Positions 1 to 6,316 of a DNA stretch of 8,487 bases are shown here, piece after piece. Every line of letters starts with the position of its first letter. Positions within the stretch are counted from its first letter, which is position 1. The stretch lies in NCBI GenBank assembly GCA_052143655.1, contig JBKQSL010000300.1, positions 1-8,487 on the forward strand. The letters are read 5' to 3'. A model generated the notes under the pieces. That model did not search any database and was not told where the DNA came from. It saw nothing but the letters and a program-made list of their open reading frames with translations. The position numbers and the translations under genes were made by a program. The DNA comes from CAVSUR01 sp052143655. Lineage in GTDB: Bacteria; Actinomycetota; Actinomycetes; Streptosporangiales; Streptosporangiaceae.

Positions 1-126
1 GAGATCCGCTGCTACATCCGCGATCCCGACGGTCATCTGATCGAAGTCGGTCAAACCACAGACCCAGAGGGGGACTGGTCACCCGCTCACTGGCCATCGA
101 GTACGCCCGCCGAGGAGTCTGAGTGA
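1..126 (+). CDS. VOC/glyoxalase-like protein, C-terminal part
   Basis: Only the last 41 codons lie in the window, so the start is upstream. The reading frame begins at base 1 and closes with TGA at 124-126. The visible sequence carries the motif RDPDGHLIEVGQ, the final beta strand and metal-binding Glu region typical of vicinal oxygen chelate (VOC) proteins such as glyoxalase I, bleomycin-resistance and extradiol dioxygenase-like enzymes. After this motif there is an acidic, proline-rich tail of about 23 residues, longer than many VOC proteins have. The substrate cannot be told from this fragment. The stop overlaps a GTG codon (GTGA, 123-126) that opens the next short remnant frame. The family call is fairly secure; whether the upstream part is intact cannot be seen. 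Confidence 0.75.
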   Translation, partial: EIRCYIRDPDGHLIEVGQTTDPEGDWSPAHWPSSTPAEESE

Positions 127-185
127 ATGCCGAGATCACCGGCGAAATCCCTCACATCGACGGTGGCCAGTCCCCCGGACACTGA
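123..185 (+). pseudogene. Remnant of a short-chain dehydrogenase/reductase C-terminus
   Basis: In the third frame, after a TGA at 120-122, bases 123-185 read VNAEITGEIPHIDGGQSPGH and then TGA. The pattern ITG-x(3)-H-x-DGGQ-x(2)-GH is the characteristic last strand and C-terminus of classical SDR family (FabG-like) NAD(P)-dependent oxidoreductases. Nothing of the Rossmann fold or the catalytic YxxxK motif is present upstream, where the VOC frame is used instead. Only the last 20 or so codons survive, so this is a scar rather than a gene. The GTG at 123 overlapping the VOC stop is probably coincidental. The match is by motif recognition over a short stretch; chance similarity is possible but unlikely given the density of conserved positions. 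Confidence 0.5.
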
Positions 186-205
186 GATCCCTGCCAATCA
201 TTTCC

Positions 206-853
206 GGTAAGGGAACCGATACGGCCTGGTCGGCGGCATTCGCCGACGGCCAGGCGCTGATCGCCGCCAGGCAGAAGATAGAAGCGACCCTGAAGGCAGG
301 CGGCCCGTCGCCGGTCGTCAACGGCTGGACACTCACCTTCCACACGTTCGACTACAACCTGGATCACCTCGGCCCGGGCACGATCGATGACCCGGCATGG
401 GAGATCGCCGACCGTGACACCAGCTACCTCGCCCGGGCGCTGGCCGCCCGCGGCGGCCTGTGGGGCAACCACGGGTATGAGGCGGCCTACCCGATGACCT
501 ACGTCGACGCCGACGGCGATCAGCTCGACGGACGCAACCGGTACACCATCAGGTTTGACCAGGACCCGCCGGTCGACGCGTTCTGGTCCATCACCATGTA
601 CGACCTGCCCGACTTCTACCTGGTCGCCAACCCGATCGGCCGGTACTCCATCGGCGACCGCACCCCCGGCCTGCGCCGCGACGCCGACGGATCGCTCACC
701 ATCGTGATCCAGCATGAGCAGCCCTTTGACACCAGCAACTGGCTGCCCGCACCGGCCGCGCCGTTCCGGCCCATCATGCGCCTGTACCAGCCGCAGCCCG
801 CCGTGCTGGACGGCACCTACAAGATCCCGCCCATCACGAAGGCAGCAAGCTAG
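206..853 (+). pseudogene. DUF1254/DUF1214 family protein, 5'-truncated
   Basis: The frame is open from about position 41 and ends with TAG at 851-853. Recognisable protein begins near 206. The part from about 461 onward is a good DUF1214 domain: YPMTYVDADGDQLDGRNRY, then AFWSITMYD, NPIGRYSIGD, DGSLTIVIQHEQP, NWLPAPAAPF and RLYQPQPAVLDGTYK. Family members usually carry an N-terminal DUF1254 domain of roughly 150-250 residues before this. It is absent, and there is no ATG, GTG or TTG with a ribosome site between 41 and 493. The first in-frame ATG (494) lies inside the conserved domain, so a protein of 119 residues from there would lack part of the fold. I read it as the 3' remnant of a longer gene. 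The family's biochemical role is poorly defined. A short native DUF1214-only protein with a non-standard start is the alternative. Confidence 0.7.
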
Positions 854-1517
854 GCCCGTGTCGATTGGTCATAGAGGACGCGTTGAGGCGGCCGCCACGA
901 GATAGGCAACCGGGAGCGCGAAAGACGGCTACGCACGCACCTGCCAGTGTGACGATGAGCCATCATGATCTGCGTTGCCAGCGGCTGTGGCCCGGCGTGC
1001 GCTCGGCTGGGGCCTCCCAAGGCCAGAAGCCGGGCGCAGGCGCCGGGCCGGCGGCACCGCAGGCGCCGGCTTGATCTCAATACCGAACAACTCGGCAGTC
1101 TGCGGCCCATGACGGTAGCCCGACCGACCTGCAGGCAACTACGATTCGCAGCCACGCAGGCCAAGCCCGCGCGGCCAGCGTGGAACGAGTGCGGGCGGAG
1201 CCACCGTGCAATCTGTGCGTTCCGGGCGTATTCGCGGGACATCGGTGCAGGCCGGGCGCTCAGGGCGGCCCAGCGGCCCTCTTTTAATCCGCAGGTCCAG
1301 GATGGCCGTGAGCCTCAGCCGACGGGCTCGTGCCGAATGCGTGCCGGACGTGGAGCACCCCAGCGAGTAAGCCCAGGCCATCGGGGTCATGGTGGCGTTC
1401 TTGAGAACCGCCTGGGTGCACGGCCAGTACCGCGTCATGGGACACCTCGCCGGCCTGCCCTCCATCAGCCCGGACCTGGCTGACACCTAGCCTCGTCGGT
1501 GGCCCCGCCTCGCGAGC
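854..1517. other. Gene-poor stretch, no supported gene
   Basis: About 660 bases without a convincing gene. Frames on both strands are open in places, but their translations are arginine-, alanine- and proline-rich mixtures with no recognisable motif or ribosome site, as expected of random frames in GC-rich DNA. The small + frame 1389-1490 (ATG to TAG, 33 residues, beginning MVAFLRTAWVHG) and the 22-codon frame 1302-1370 just upstream in the same phase were considered as possible decayed pieces of one gene, but neither resembles a family I know. The stretch lies between a truncated gene (ending at 853) and the 3' end of the His-rich lysozyme gene (1518), which fits decayed sequence. Confidence 0.5.
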
Positions 1518-2693
1518 TCACGCGACCTCGTTGCCGCTCGCGTGCTGCGCGATCTCAGCGGCGTGCGGCGAGTCACCCGTTCCCCCGCTGCTTCCGGCTT
1601 GCGCCGCGTGATGGGCTTGGTCGGCCAGCGCCTGGTTCGGGTCGGAGGCCGTGCCAGCTCCCGCACTACCGGTTGAGCCGTCGTGCCCCTGGTCATGCGG
1701 GCTTGCAGTGCTGGCATCGTAGCTCGCGTGCCCGGTGGCGTGGCTCGGGTCATACGCAGTGGCGTGGCTCGGGTCGTACGCGGTGGTGTGGCCGGGGTCG
1801 GAACTGGCGTGGCCGGGGTCGTAGGCGACGGCGTGGCCGCCTGCGCCGTCCTGCGGGCCGTTGGCGTCGCCGTGCAGCGCGGTCGATGAACCGGCGTGGC
1901 TGGGGTCGTAGTTGACGGCGTGGCTGGCACCGGCTTGTGACGGAACCGTGCCGTAGCCGAATGCTACGGGCAGGCTCGGGTCATGGACTGGGCCATGGCC
2001 GCCGCCTGGGGGCGCGCCAGCATCGGGGGGTGCCGCAGGTCCCGGTGCCGCAGGTCCCGGGGCGGCATGACCATGATCGTGCGGCACGGGATGGCCGGGG
2101 TGCGCGTGCGGGCCAGTCTGCCCATGCTGCGCGTCGTGCGGTGCGGTGTGCCCGGGCGCCGCGTGGCTGTCGTGCGGCGCGGTATGGCCGCCGTCGTGCG
2201 GTGCCGTGTGCCCGTGGCCGTGCGGTGCGGTGTGCCCGGGCGCCGCGTGGCTGTCGTGCGGCGCGGTATGGCCGCCGTCGTGCGGTGCGGCATGGTCGGC
2301 TTGCTCGATCTCATCGATTTGGTGCAGTCGGTGCAGCACGTCGGGGCCGTAGTTGTGGCCAGTGGTATGAGCGGCATCGGGATGCCCGCTGTTGTAGGCG
2401 TTGAGTGCCTGCTCCCAGTCGCCGAATCTGTGATGCAGTTGGTGGAGCATCTCCGCGGCGGTGCGGGCCTGCGCCTCTGGGTCATTGTCAAACCCGGGTG
2501 GAATATGGTGCGAGCGGTCATCAAGCTGCCAGACGCCATGGCCGTGCCCGTGATCGCCCACGATGTTATGCAGCCCGGTTTCCCTGCTGCCTACCGCGAA
2601 CAGCATGTTGTGCGGAAGGCCGAACTCTTCCTCGATATGACCGATGAACGGCCACTGCTCCGCGGCTCGATGAAAATCAGATGCGATGGGCAT
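1518..2693 (-). CDS. Lysozyme/transglycosylase-like protein with histidine-rich repeat tail
   Basis: 391 residues. Residues about 15-125 look like a lysozyme-fold (SLT/goose-type or phage lysozyme-like) domain. They contain FAVGSRETGL with the probable catalytic Glu38, GHGHGVWQLDDRSH (47-62 region), and ALNAYNSG (96-103), the usual order for lytic transglycosylases that cleave peptidoglycan. No signal peptide or membrane helix is visible, so export would need another route. From about residue 134 the protein is low complexity: two 28-residue copies (134-161 and 162-189) built from H-T/A-APHD units, an Ala/Pro/Gly linker (about 208-235), then AYDPSHAT-type repeats (about 257-325). Roughly 56 of 391 residues are His, suggesting metal or pH responsiveness (inference). 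The ATG at 2693 has AAGGG (2701-2705 on the complement) seven bases upstream. It lies 77 bp downstream of the FHA gene in the same direction. Domain call likely; function unproven. Confidence 0.75.
   Translation of the reverse strand: MPIASDFHRAAEQWPFIGHIEEEFGLPHNMLFAVGSRETGLHNIVGDHGHGHGVWQLDDRSHHIPPGFDNDPEAQARTAAEMLHQLHHRFGDWEQALNAYNSGHPDAAHTTGHNYGPDVLHRLHQIDEIEQADHAAPHDGGHTAPHDSHAAPGHTAPHGHGHTAPHDGGHTAPHDSHAAPGHTAPHDAQHGQTGPHAHPGHPVPHDHGHAAPGPAAPGPAAPPDAGAPPGGGHGPVHDPSLPVAFGYGTVPSQAGASHAVNYDPSHAGSSTALHGDANGPQDGAGGHAVAYDPGHASSDPGHTTAYDPSHATAYDPSHATGHASYDASTASPHDQGHDGSTGSAGAGTASDPNQALADQAHHAAQAGSSGGTGDSPHAAEIAQHASGNEVA
1730..1930 (-). repeat. Short repeats coding for AYDPSHA-type units
   Basis: Degenerate in-frame repeats of 24 bases, best seen as two adjacent units at about 1736-1783, coding for AYDPSHAT. 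Looser copies (VAYDPGHA, VNYDPSHA) follow at about 1800-1920. Together they form the second repeat block of the His-rich tail. The reading frame is kept across all copies, indicating expansion under coding constraint. Confidence 0.6.
2127..2294 (-). repeat. 84-bp tandem duplication in the His-rich tail
   Basis: Two 84-base copies, 2211-2294 and 2127-2210, code for 28-residue units. On the protein they differ at one early position (Ala135 versus Thr163) and in the last four residues; the DNA between is nearly identical. Each copy is itself built from smaller APHD-containing units. The close match suggests a recent in-frame duplication, and copy number could vary between strains. Confidence 0.85.
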
Positions 2694-2770
2694 CGCTGAT
2701 CCCTTCTGGCCGGATGGTGCTGGCGCGACTCAGGTCAGATGCTCTTGCCGCGGGCACCACCTGCGGCGCG

Positions 2771-4273
2771 CTACTGGATTATTCCCTTGACGATCGGGTT
2801 CCCGCGCAGCAGGAAGGACAGGCTCAGCAAGTCCTGGTAGGTCTGCTCCAGTTCGCTGCCCTTGGCGAACCCGCAGATCTCGACAACCTTGAGCTGGGGC
2901 TTCTTCCAGTTGCGCGCTCGCTTGTAATCCTCGGGCAGCACGCCGAAGGTCAGCGAGAGGATCAACGTCCCGTCACCGGTAAGCCGATTGATCAGCCGCC
3001 GGTCGAGATCGATGTTCTGCACGCGCCAGAAGTCCACGTTGGTGACATGCTTGTGGAAGACGCCCTTTTCGATCTGGAGGCGCCCTTGCCTGATCCGCAC
3101 CGCGGTGCAGCTGACCCGCACGAAGCCGATCAGGAGGATCGCAACTGCTGCGCACAGCATCACCACGACCACAGAACCGAGCGCATGCGAGATCCATGCC
3201 GGCGCCAGGAAGGAGGGAAGCGTTCCGCTGTACCTGTTCGACACGATGCCGACGACCACCCGGGCGGCGAGGAGAAGCACGACGGGCAGCACGACCCAAG
3301 CCACCGTCCGCGCGAAATAACGCCCCACGTAACCGGAGTAGCGCGGCGGCTTCACCTCGCGCTCGACCTTGTCCATCAGCGCGACCGCCTGCTGCGAGAC
3401 CGGTGCCTGGTCCGCTTGGAGAAGCTGGTACACGCCCTGGCTGTAGTAATGGTCAGCCGGCAGTGCGGGCGGATGCTGTTGCACTGGCGCCTGGGCGGGC
3501 TCTTGCTGCGGCGGCGGAACGGGTGCGGTCCGCAGCTCGGTTGCCCCGAAGCCGGTGCGCTCTAGGCCGGCCAGCGCGCCCGCGTGGCCCGGATGGGCCG
3601 CAACCGCCCTGCGGTAGCAATCACCCGCCGCCTGGCGCTCACCGCGCTGCTCGCAGATATAGCCAAGCTGGTACAGCGCGTTGGCATGCAGGGGCTCGCC
3701 GTGGACCGTCTGCCGGAAGTAGGTCTCCGCGAGCGGCAGGTCGCCCAGGGACAGCGCTATCACCCCCAGTCCGTAACACGCCTCGGCGGCGCTGTCCGGC
3801 GACTCCGCCGCCGCGAGGAATGCCTGGCGGCTCTCCTCGTATCGCTCCTGCTCCAGCAGAGCGCGGGCCGCCGCGAGCAGCTCCGGGCCGCTGCGCGCCG
3901 CGGGCGCGGCACGTACACCGCCAGCGAGCACGGTTTCCTGGCCGTCGGCGAGCCGCATCTCCACGTTGCCGATCCGGAGCACGTCAGTGATGCTCAGGCA
4001 GTACGGTGCGAAGATCGCAGTGCCGTTAATAAATGTGCCGTTGGTCGAGCCCAGGTCCTCGACCTGAACGGATCCGTTATCGGCGATGCTCAGCCTGGCA
4101 TGGCTACGCGACACCTGCGAATCGTCACCGAAGAGCGTTGACGTCTCGCCGTCGCGGCCAAGTGCCATGCCACGGGCGGGCACCACCATTCTGCGGCCGC
4201 GATGGCTGCCTGAGATAACGAGCAGGCTGGGTGCCTGAGCCGTGGAGTAGGTCGCGGTTGCATCCATGGACAT
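2771..4273 (-). CDS. FHA-TPR-PH membrane protein
   Basis: 500 residues from the ATG at 4273, chosen because AGGGAGG (complement of 4281-4287) sits seven bases upstream. An in-frame GTG at 4357 would add 28 residues without such a site. Residues about 15-110 form an FHA domain with the phosphothreonine-binding features LGR (38-40), SRSHAR (55-60) and LGSTNGT (74-80). Residues about 130-240 are TPR-like helical repeats, including EQERYEESRQAFLAAA and ANALYQLGYICEQRGERQAA. A Pro/Gln linker (about 250-272) follows. Two hydrophobic helices lie at about 320-345 and 363-388, putting both ends on the same, presumably cytoplasmic, side. Residues about 389-445 (VRIRQGRLQIEKGVF, then WRVQNIDLDRRLINRLTGDG) look like a bacterial PH domain (bPH2/YdbS type). 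Likely role: a membrane scaffold reading Ser/Thr-kinase phosphorylation; no kinase gene is in the window. The His-rich lysozyme gene follows 77 bp downstream. Confidence 0.85.
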   Translation of the reverse strand: MSMDATATYSTAQAPSLLVISGSHRGRRMVVPARGMALGRDGETSTLFGDDSQVSRSHARLSIADNGSVQVEDLGSTNGTFINGTAIFAPYCLSITDVLRIGNVEMRLADGQETVLAGGVRAAPAARSGPELLAAARALLEQERYEESRQAFLAAAESPDSAAEACYGLGVIALSLGDLPLAETYFRQTVHGEPLHANALYQLGYICEQRGERQAAGDCYRRAVAAHPGHAGALAGLERTGFGATELRTAPVPPPQQEPAQAPVQQHPPALPADHYYSQGVYQLLQADQAPVSQQAVALMDKVEREVKPPRYSGYVGRYFARTVAWVVLPVVLLLAARVVVGIVSNRYSGTLPSFLAPAWISHALGSVVVVMLCAAVAILLIGFVRVSCTAVRIRQGRLQIEKGVFHKHVTNVDFWRVQNIDLDRRLINRLTGDGTLILSLTFGVLPEDYKRARNWKKPQLKVVEICGFAKGSELEQTYQDLLSLSFLLRGNPIVKGIIQ

Positions 4274-4535
4274 CGGGGATCCTCCCTGCGCCACTGGAGG
4301 CGAATATCTCCTCACCTCGTAGAGCACGCCGACGGCCAGCTGATACTCCGACGGCACAGAAATGACTCTGCCGATCGCTCACCCGCTAACCCTGCCCCCA
4401 CCGGGGGCTTCGGCTGCCCAGCAACACTGAGGCGCTCTCAGCGCTCCGGTCAGGGCAGGGCCTCGGGCGGGCCTCGGGCGCCACCTGCACGACTTGCCTG
4501 CAGCGCCCTATCGGCGGCTACGAACGGACATAGGT
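4274..4535 (-). promoter_or_regulatory. Intergenic leader region of the FHA gene
   Basis: 262 bases between the VOC stop and the FHA start. It holds the strong Shine-Dalgarno AGGGAGG (complement of 4281-4287), a 15-base hairpin at 4394-4408, a GCGCT-CTC-AGCGC inverted repeat at 4432-4444 and two copies of GCCTCGGGCG at 4460-4480. No convincing -35/-10 pair was found, so the promoter position is unresolved. Confidence 0.5.
4394..4408 (-). terminator. Possible terminator hairpin after the VOC gene
   Basis: GCCCCC-ACC-GGGGGC, a perfect 6-bp GC stem with a 3-base loop, lies about 130 bases past the VOC stop and before the FHA gene. There is no T tract on the minus strand, which is not unusual in actinobacteria. 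It could equally be a leader structure of the FHA transcript. Confidence 0.3.
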
Positions 4536-4916
4536 TCAACCTGTGCCGTGGCGGCCGAAGACTATGCAGAATGGGTGGCCGGCGGGGTCGGTGAAGACCC
4601 GGAAGCCGGTCTCGCGCTCACCGAAGACCCGGATGGCGCCCAGGGCGAGCAGTTCCCGTTCTGCCTGATCGGCGTCGCTGACGCGGATGTCGAGGTGCAG
4701 CTGCTGGGGATGCGCGGGGTCGGGCCAGCGCGGGGGCATCCATTCGCGCACCCGCTGGAAGGCCAGCTGCCGGAGTCCGGGCTCCCGGCCGATGACCACC
4801 CATCCGCCGGTGTCCTCGCTGATCTCCATGCCCAGCACCTGGCAGTAGAACTCCGCGAGGGCCCGCGGGTCGGGACAGTCGATCACTGTCTTTTCGAGGC
4901 GTCCGATCACCCGCAC
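4536..4916 (-). CDS. Small VOC (glyoxalase-like) protein
   Basis: 126 residues, the usual length for a one-module VOC protein. The N-terminus IGRLEKTVIDCPDPRALAEF and C-terminal FTDPAGHPFCIVFG match the Glyoxalase_6-like group of VOC proteins; HPQQLHLDIRVSD (69-81) is the expected metal-ligand strand region, with His74 a candidate ligand. Such proteins are often annotated as glyoxalase or bleomycin-resistance-like, but the substrate cannot be deduced. The start is the GTG at 4916 or, six bases further in, the GTG at 4910, which would begin VIGRLEKT as in many relatives. Neither has a clear ribosome site. The gene appears to be monocistronic: the next gene upstream in this direction (vapC) ends 120 bp away. 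Confidence 0.85.
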   Translation of the reverse strand: MRVIGRLEKTVIDCPDPRALAEFYCQVLGMEISEDTGGWVVIGREPGLRQLAFQRVREWMPPRWPDPAHPQQLHLDIRVSDADQAERELLALGAIRVFGERETGFRVFTDPAGHPFCIVFGRHGTG

Positions 4917-5036
4917 AGCATCTCAGCCCGTGGCAGCCCATGCCCGCCCGTCATGGCGATGAGCAGACAGCCCGGCGCAAGCGAATGACAGCTCACCACG
5001 CGGCTACTTATGACCGGAAGTTCGGGACACCGCTTC

Positions 5037-5438
5037 TCAGGGTGCCGGGCGCAGTACTTCGATGTGACACCGCGGGCCGGTGGCTCCTGCGAGTCGCTTG
5101 TCGCCGGTCAGCAGGCTCGCCTTCAGCGCTTCGGCGAGCGCGACGTAGGCCGCATCGTAGATGGTGAGGTTGTCGCGAAGTTCCCAGCAACGGGCAAGCA
5201 GAGGGCGGTGCGGGGCCCGCTGCAGGGGCATCGCTGCAAGGTCGGCAAGTGCCAGGGACGCGCGGCGGCCATCGATCACGCCGGCCCGCATCTGCCGCCG
5301 CAAGACTGAGGCGACCTCAAGGTCAAGCAGTTCGGGCGCCGCCAGGTGCTCGCCGCGCAGCCGGGCACGGGCACGGTCGCCGTCCTGGCCGTCGTCAGCG
5401 ACGGCGACAGCCAGGACGCTGGCATCAACGACGATCAC
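5037..5438 (-). CDS. vapC: VapC-family PIN-domain toxin ribonuclease
   Basis: 133 residues, typical for VapC. PIN-domain toxins are Mg2+-dependent RNases that cut tRNA or other RNA when freed from VapB. The conserved acidic quartet can be placed: Asp5 in VVDASVLA, Glu41 in LLDLEVASVLRR, Asp95 in TIYDAAYVALAEAL and Asp113 in LLTGDKRLA, so the enzyme should be active. The start is GTG at 5438, inside the end of vapB, giving a 14-base overlap. No separate ribosome site is evident, indicating translational coupling that would help keep antitoxin in excess. The coding sequence appears intact, ending with TGA at 5037. The RNA target cannot be read from the sequence. Confidence 0.92.
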   Translation of the reverse strand: MIVVDASVLAVAVADDGQDGDRARARLRGEHLAAPELLDLEVASVLRRQMRAGVIDGRRASLALADLAAMPLQRAPHRPLLARCWELRDNLTIYDAAYVALAEALKASLLTGDKRLAGATGPRCHIEVLRPAP

Positions 5439-5655
5439 GGTCGGAGCGGACTGCGGCCACGGCAGCCTTCAGCGGCACCGAGCCGCCGGCCCGGCCGCCG
5501 GCCCGGTCGAGAACTTCGTCCAGGGTCGGCTCGCTGGCCTCCTGGATCAGCCGGGCCCGCAGGTACTCCTGCAGCGACTGATGCGCGGCAGCCGCGCGCT
5601 GGCGCAAGACAGCATGGGTCTGCTCCGGGACATCCTTGATCTGCACGCTGGGCAT
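5425..5655 (-). CDS. vapB: VapB-family (FitA-like RHH) antitoxin
   Basis: 76 residues. The N-terminus PSVQIKDVPEQTHAVLRQRA, followed by SLQEYLRARLIQEA, is the ribbon-helix-helix DNA-binding fold of FitA-like antitoxins: a short strand at about 2-7 and two helices at about 11-24 and 27-40. The C-terminal part (about 42-76) is the flexible segment expected to cover the VapC active site; it ends in an Arg/Asp-rich tail. The ATG at 5655 has no Shine-Dalgarno, but a promoter is placed so that transcription would begin at or next to this ATG. A perfect inverted repeat lies 10 bases upstream and is the likely autoregulatory operator. The gene is first in a two-gene operon with vapC. Confidence 0.9.
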   Translation of the reverse strand: MPSVQIKDVPEQTHAVLRQRAAAAHQSLQEYLRARLIQEASEPTLDEVLDRAGGRAGGSVPLKAAVAAVRSDRDRR

Positions 5656-5661
5656 GACGCC

Positions 5662-5690
5662 ATTATGGCGCTACTAGCGCCAAACTGCAA
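5662..5690 (-). promoter_or_regulatory. vapBC promoter, probably leaderless
   Basis: On the minus strand, TTGCAG (complement of 5685-5690) and CATAAT (complement of 5662-5667) are separated by exactly 17 bases and resemble sigma-70 -35 and -10 boxes. The -10 matches the consensus at five of six positions; the -35 matches three. The A of the vapB ATG (5655) is seven bases past the -10 box, where transcription is expected to start, and no ribosome site precedes the ATG. Confidence 0.65.
5666..5682. promoter_or_regulatory. vapBC operator, perfect 17-bp inverted repeat
   Basis: TGGCGCTA-C-TAGCGCCA: two perfect 8-bp half-sites around one central base. It fills most of the promoter spacer and touches the -10 box, so binding of VapB or the VapBC complex would block RNA polymerase. 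Such autoregulation is known for VapBC systems; the assignment here is from position and symmetry. Confidence 0.75.
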
Positions 5691-5736
5691 CCGCTCGCTC
5701 ATCGGCAGATCCGGATGTTTCCCGGCACGGCCTGGA

Positions 5737-5760
5737 GTCGATCTGGTGCACCAGATCGAC
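5737..5760. promoter_or_regulatory. 24-bp perfect palindrome, possible operator
   Basis: Two 12-base halves, GTCGATCTGGTG and its exact complement, meet without a spacer. A third partial copy, TCGACCTGGTG, follows directly at 5756-5766, eighteen bases after the first. It lies 47 bp upstream of the vapB -35 box and next to no other start codon. It may be a binding site for a dimeric regulator; the factor is unknown. Confidence 0.5.
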
Positions 5761-5900
5761 CTGGTGTGCACAGCCCGGTTGATCGCCGCAGCAAGGCGCC
5801 CCGCCGCGCCGCCCGGCGGCGGGGGAGCAGGGCCCCGGACGGCAGGCAGGTGAACCCCGCAGCCGGCGGCTCCGCGGGCACGGAGGGCCGGCGCACATGC

Positions 5901-5922
5901 CCGGCGGGTGACTGCCCGCCGG
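5901..5922. repeat. GC-rich hairpin
   Basis: CCGGCGGG, loop TGACTG, CCCGCCGG: a perfect 8-bp stem with a 6-base loop and no T tract. It could be a terminator without a tail or a structured RNA element; no adjoining gene decides between these. Confidence 0.5.
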
Positions 5923-5956
5923 CACCGCCGGTCCCGCTCACCCGCGGCCAGGACTT

Positions 5957-5978
5957 CCTGGCACGGCCGCGTGCCAGG
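5957..5978. repeat. GC-rich hairpin
   Basis: CCTGGCACG, loop GCCG, CGTGCCAGG: a perfect 9-bp stem with a four-base loop, 34 bases after the preceding hairpin. There is no T tract. The pair may form a bidirectional terminator or part of a mobile-element end. Confidence 0.5.
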
Positions 5979-6316
5979 CCCCGGACAATGGCACGGCACC
6001 GCGCGGGCCACTGATGGACCTTTCATGGACCCGCCGCCGGCCTGCGGTTGACCTCACGTCTCGGCGCCGCGCCGGGTGTGCGGGTCAAATATCCCTGTCA
6101 CCAGCGCACCCGCGGGGCGAGAGTCACTCTCAGATGGAGGGGGACCCACCCCATACCCCCATATTGCTCTATATGCTCCAGCGCCGAGATTGATCTGTAG
6201 CGCGCCTGGGATTCCTGCCTATCCCCTTCGGCGAGTTGACCTGCAGGAATGTGTACTTGGTGTAGGGCGCGGCGTGCGATCGCAGCCACGGTAGCTGACG
6301 ACGTCTGCCTGCGAAG

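Noticed and set aside
854..900. GGCCCGTGTCGATTGGTCATAG considered as an insertion-sequence end
   Set aside because: No inverted copy of it was seen elsewhere in the window and no transposase is adjacent.
965..1483. 172-residue open frame on the plus strand
   Set aside because: Arg/Pro/Gly-rich translation without motif or ribosome site; open by chance in GC-rich DNA. The overlapping minus frames 850-1242 and 1139-1486 fail for the same reason.
2127..2294. Repeats considered as a CRISPR array
   Set aside because: Only two long copies without spacers, in frame within a protein-coding gene.
1983..2699. 238-residue open frame on the plus strand
   Set aside because: It is antisense to the His-rich lysozyme gene; its Val/Arg/Met-rich translation reflects the reverse of GC-biased codons and repeats, with no family motif.
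2681..3565. 294-residue open frame on the plus strand
   Set aside because: It lies antisense to the PH, membrane and TPR coding part of the FHA gene, whose domains are unmistakable; the plus translation has no motif.
6140..6175. C-tract CCCCATACCCCCATAT considered as a CsoR-type copper operator
   Set aside because: The required inverted G-tract half-site is not present in symmetric arrangement and no copper gene is adjacent.
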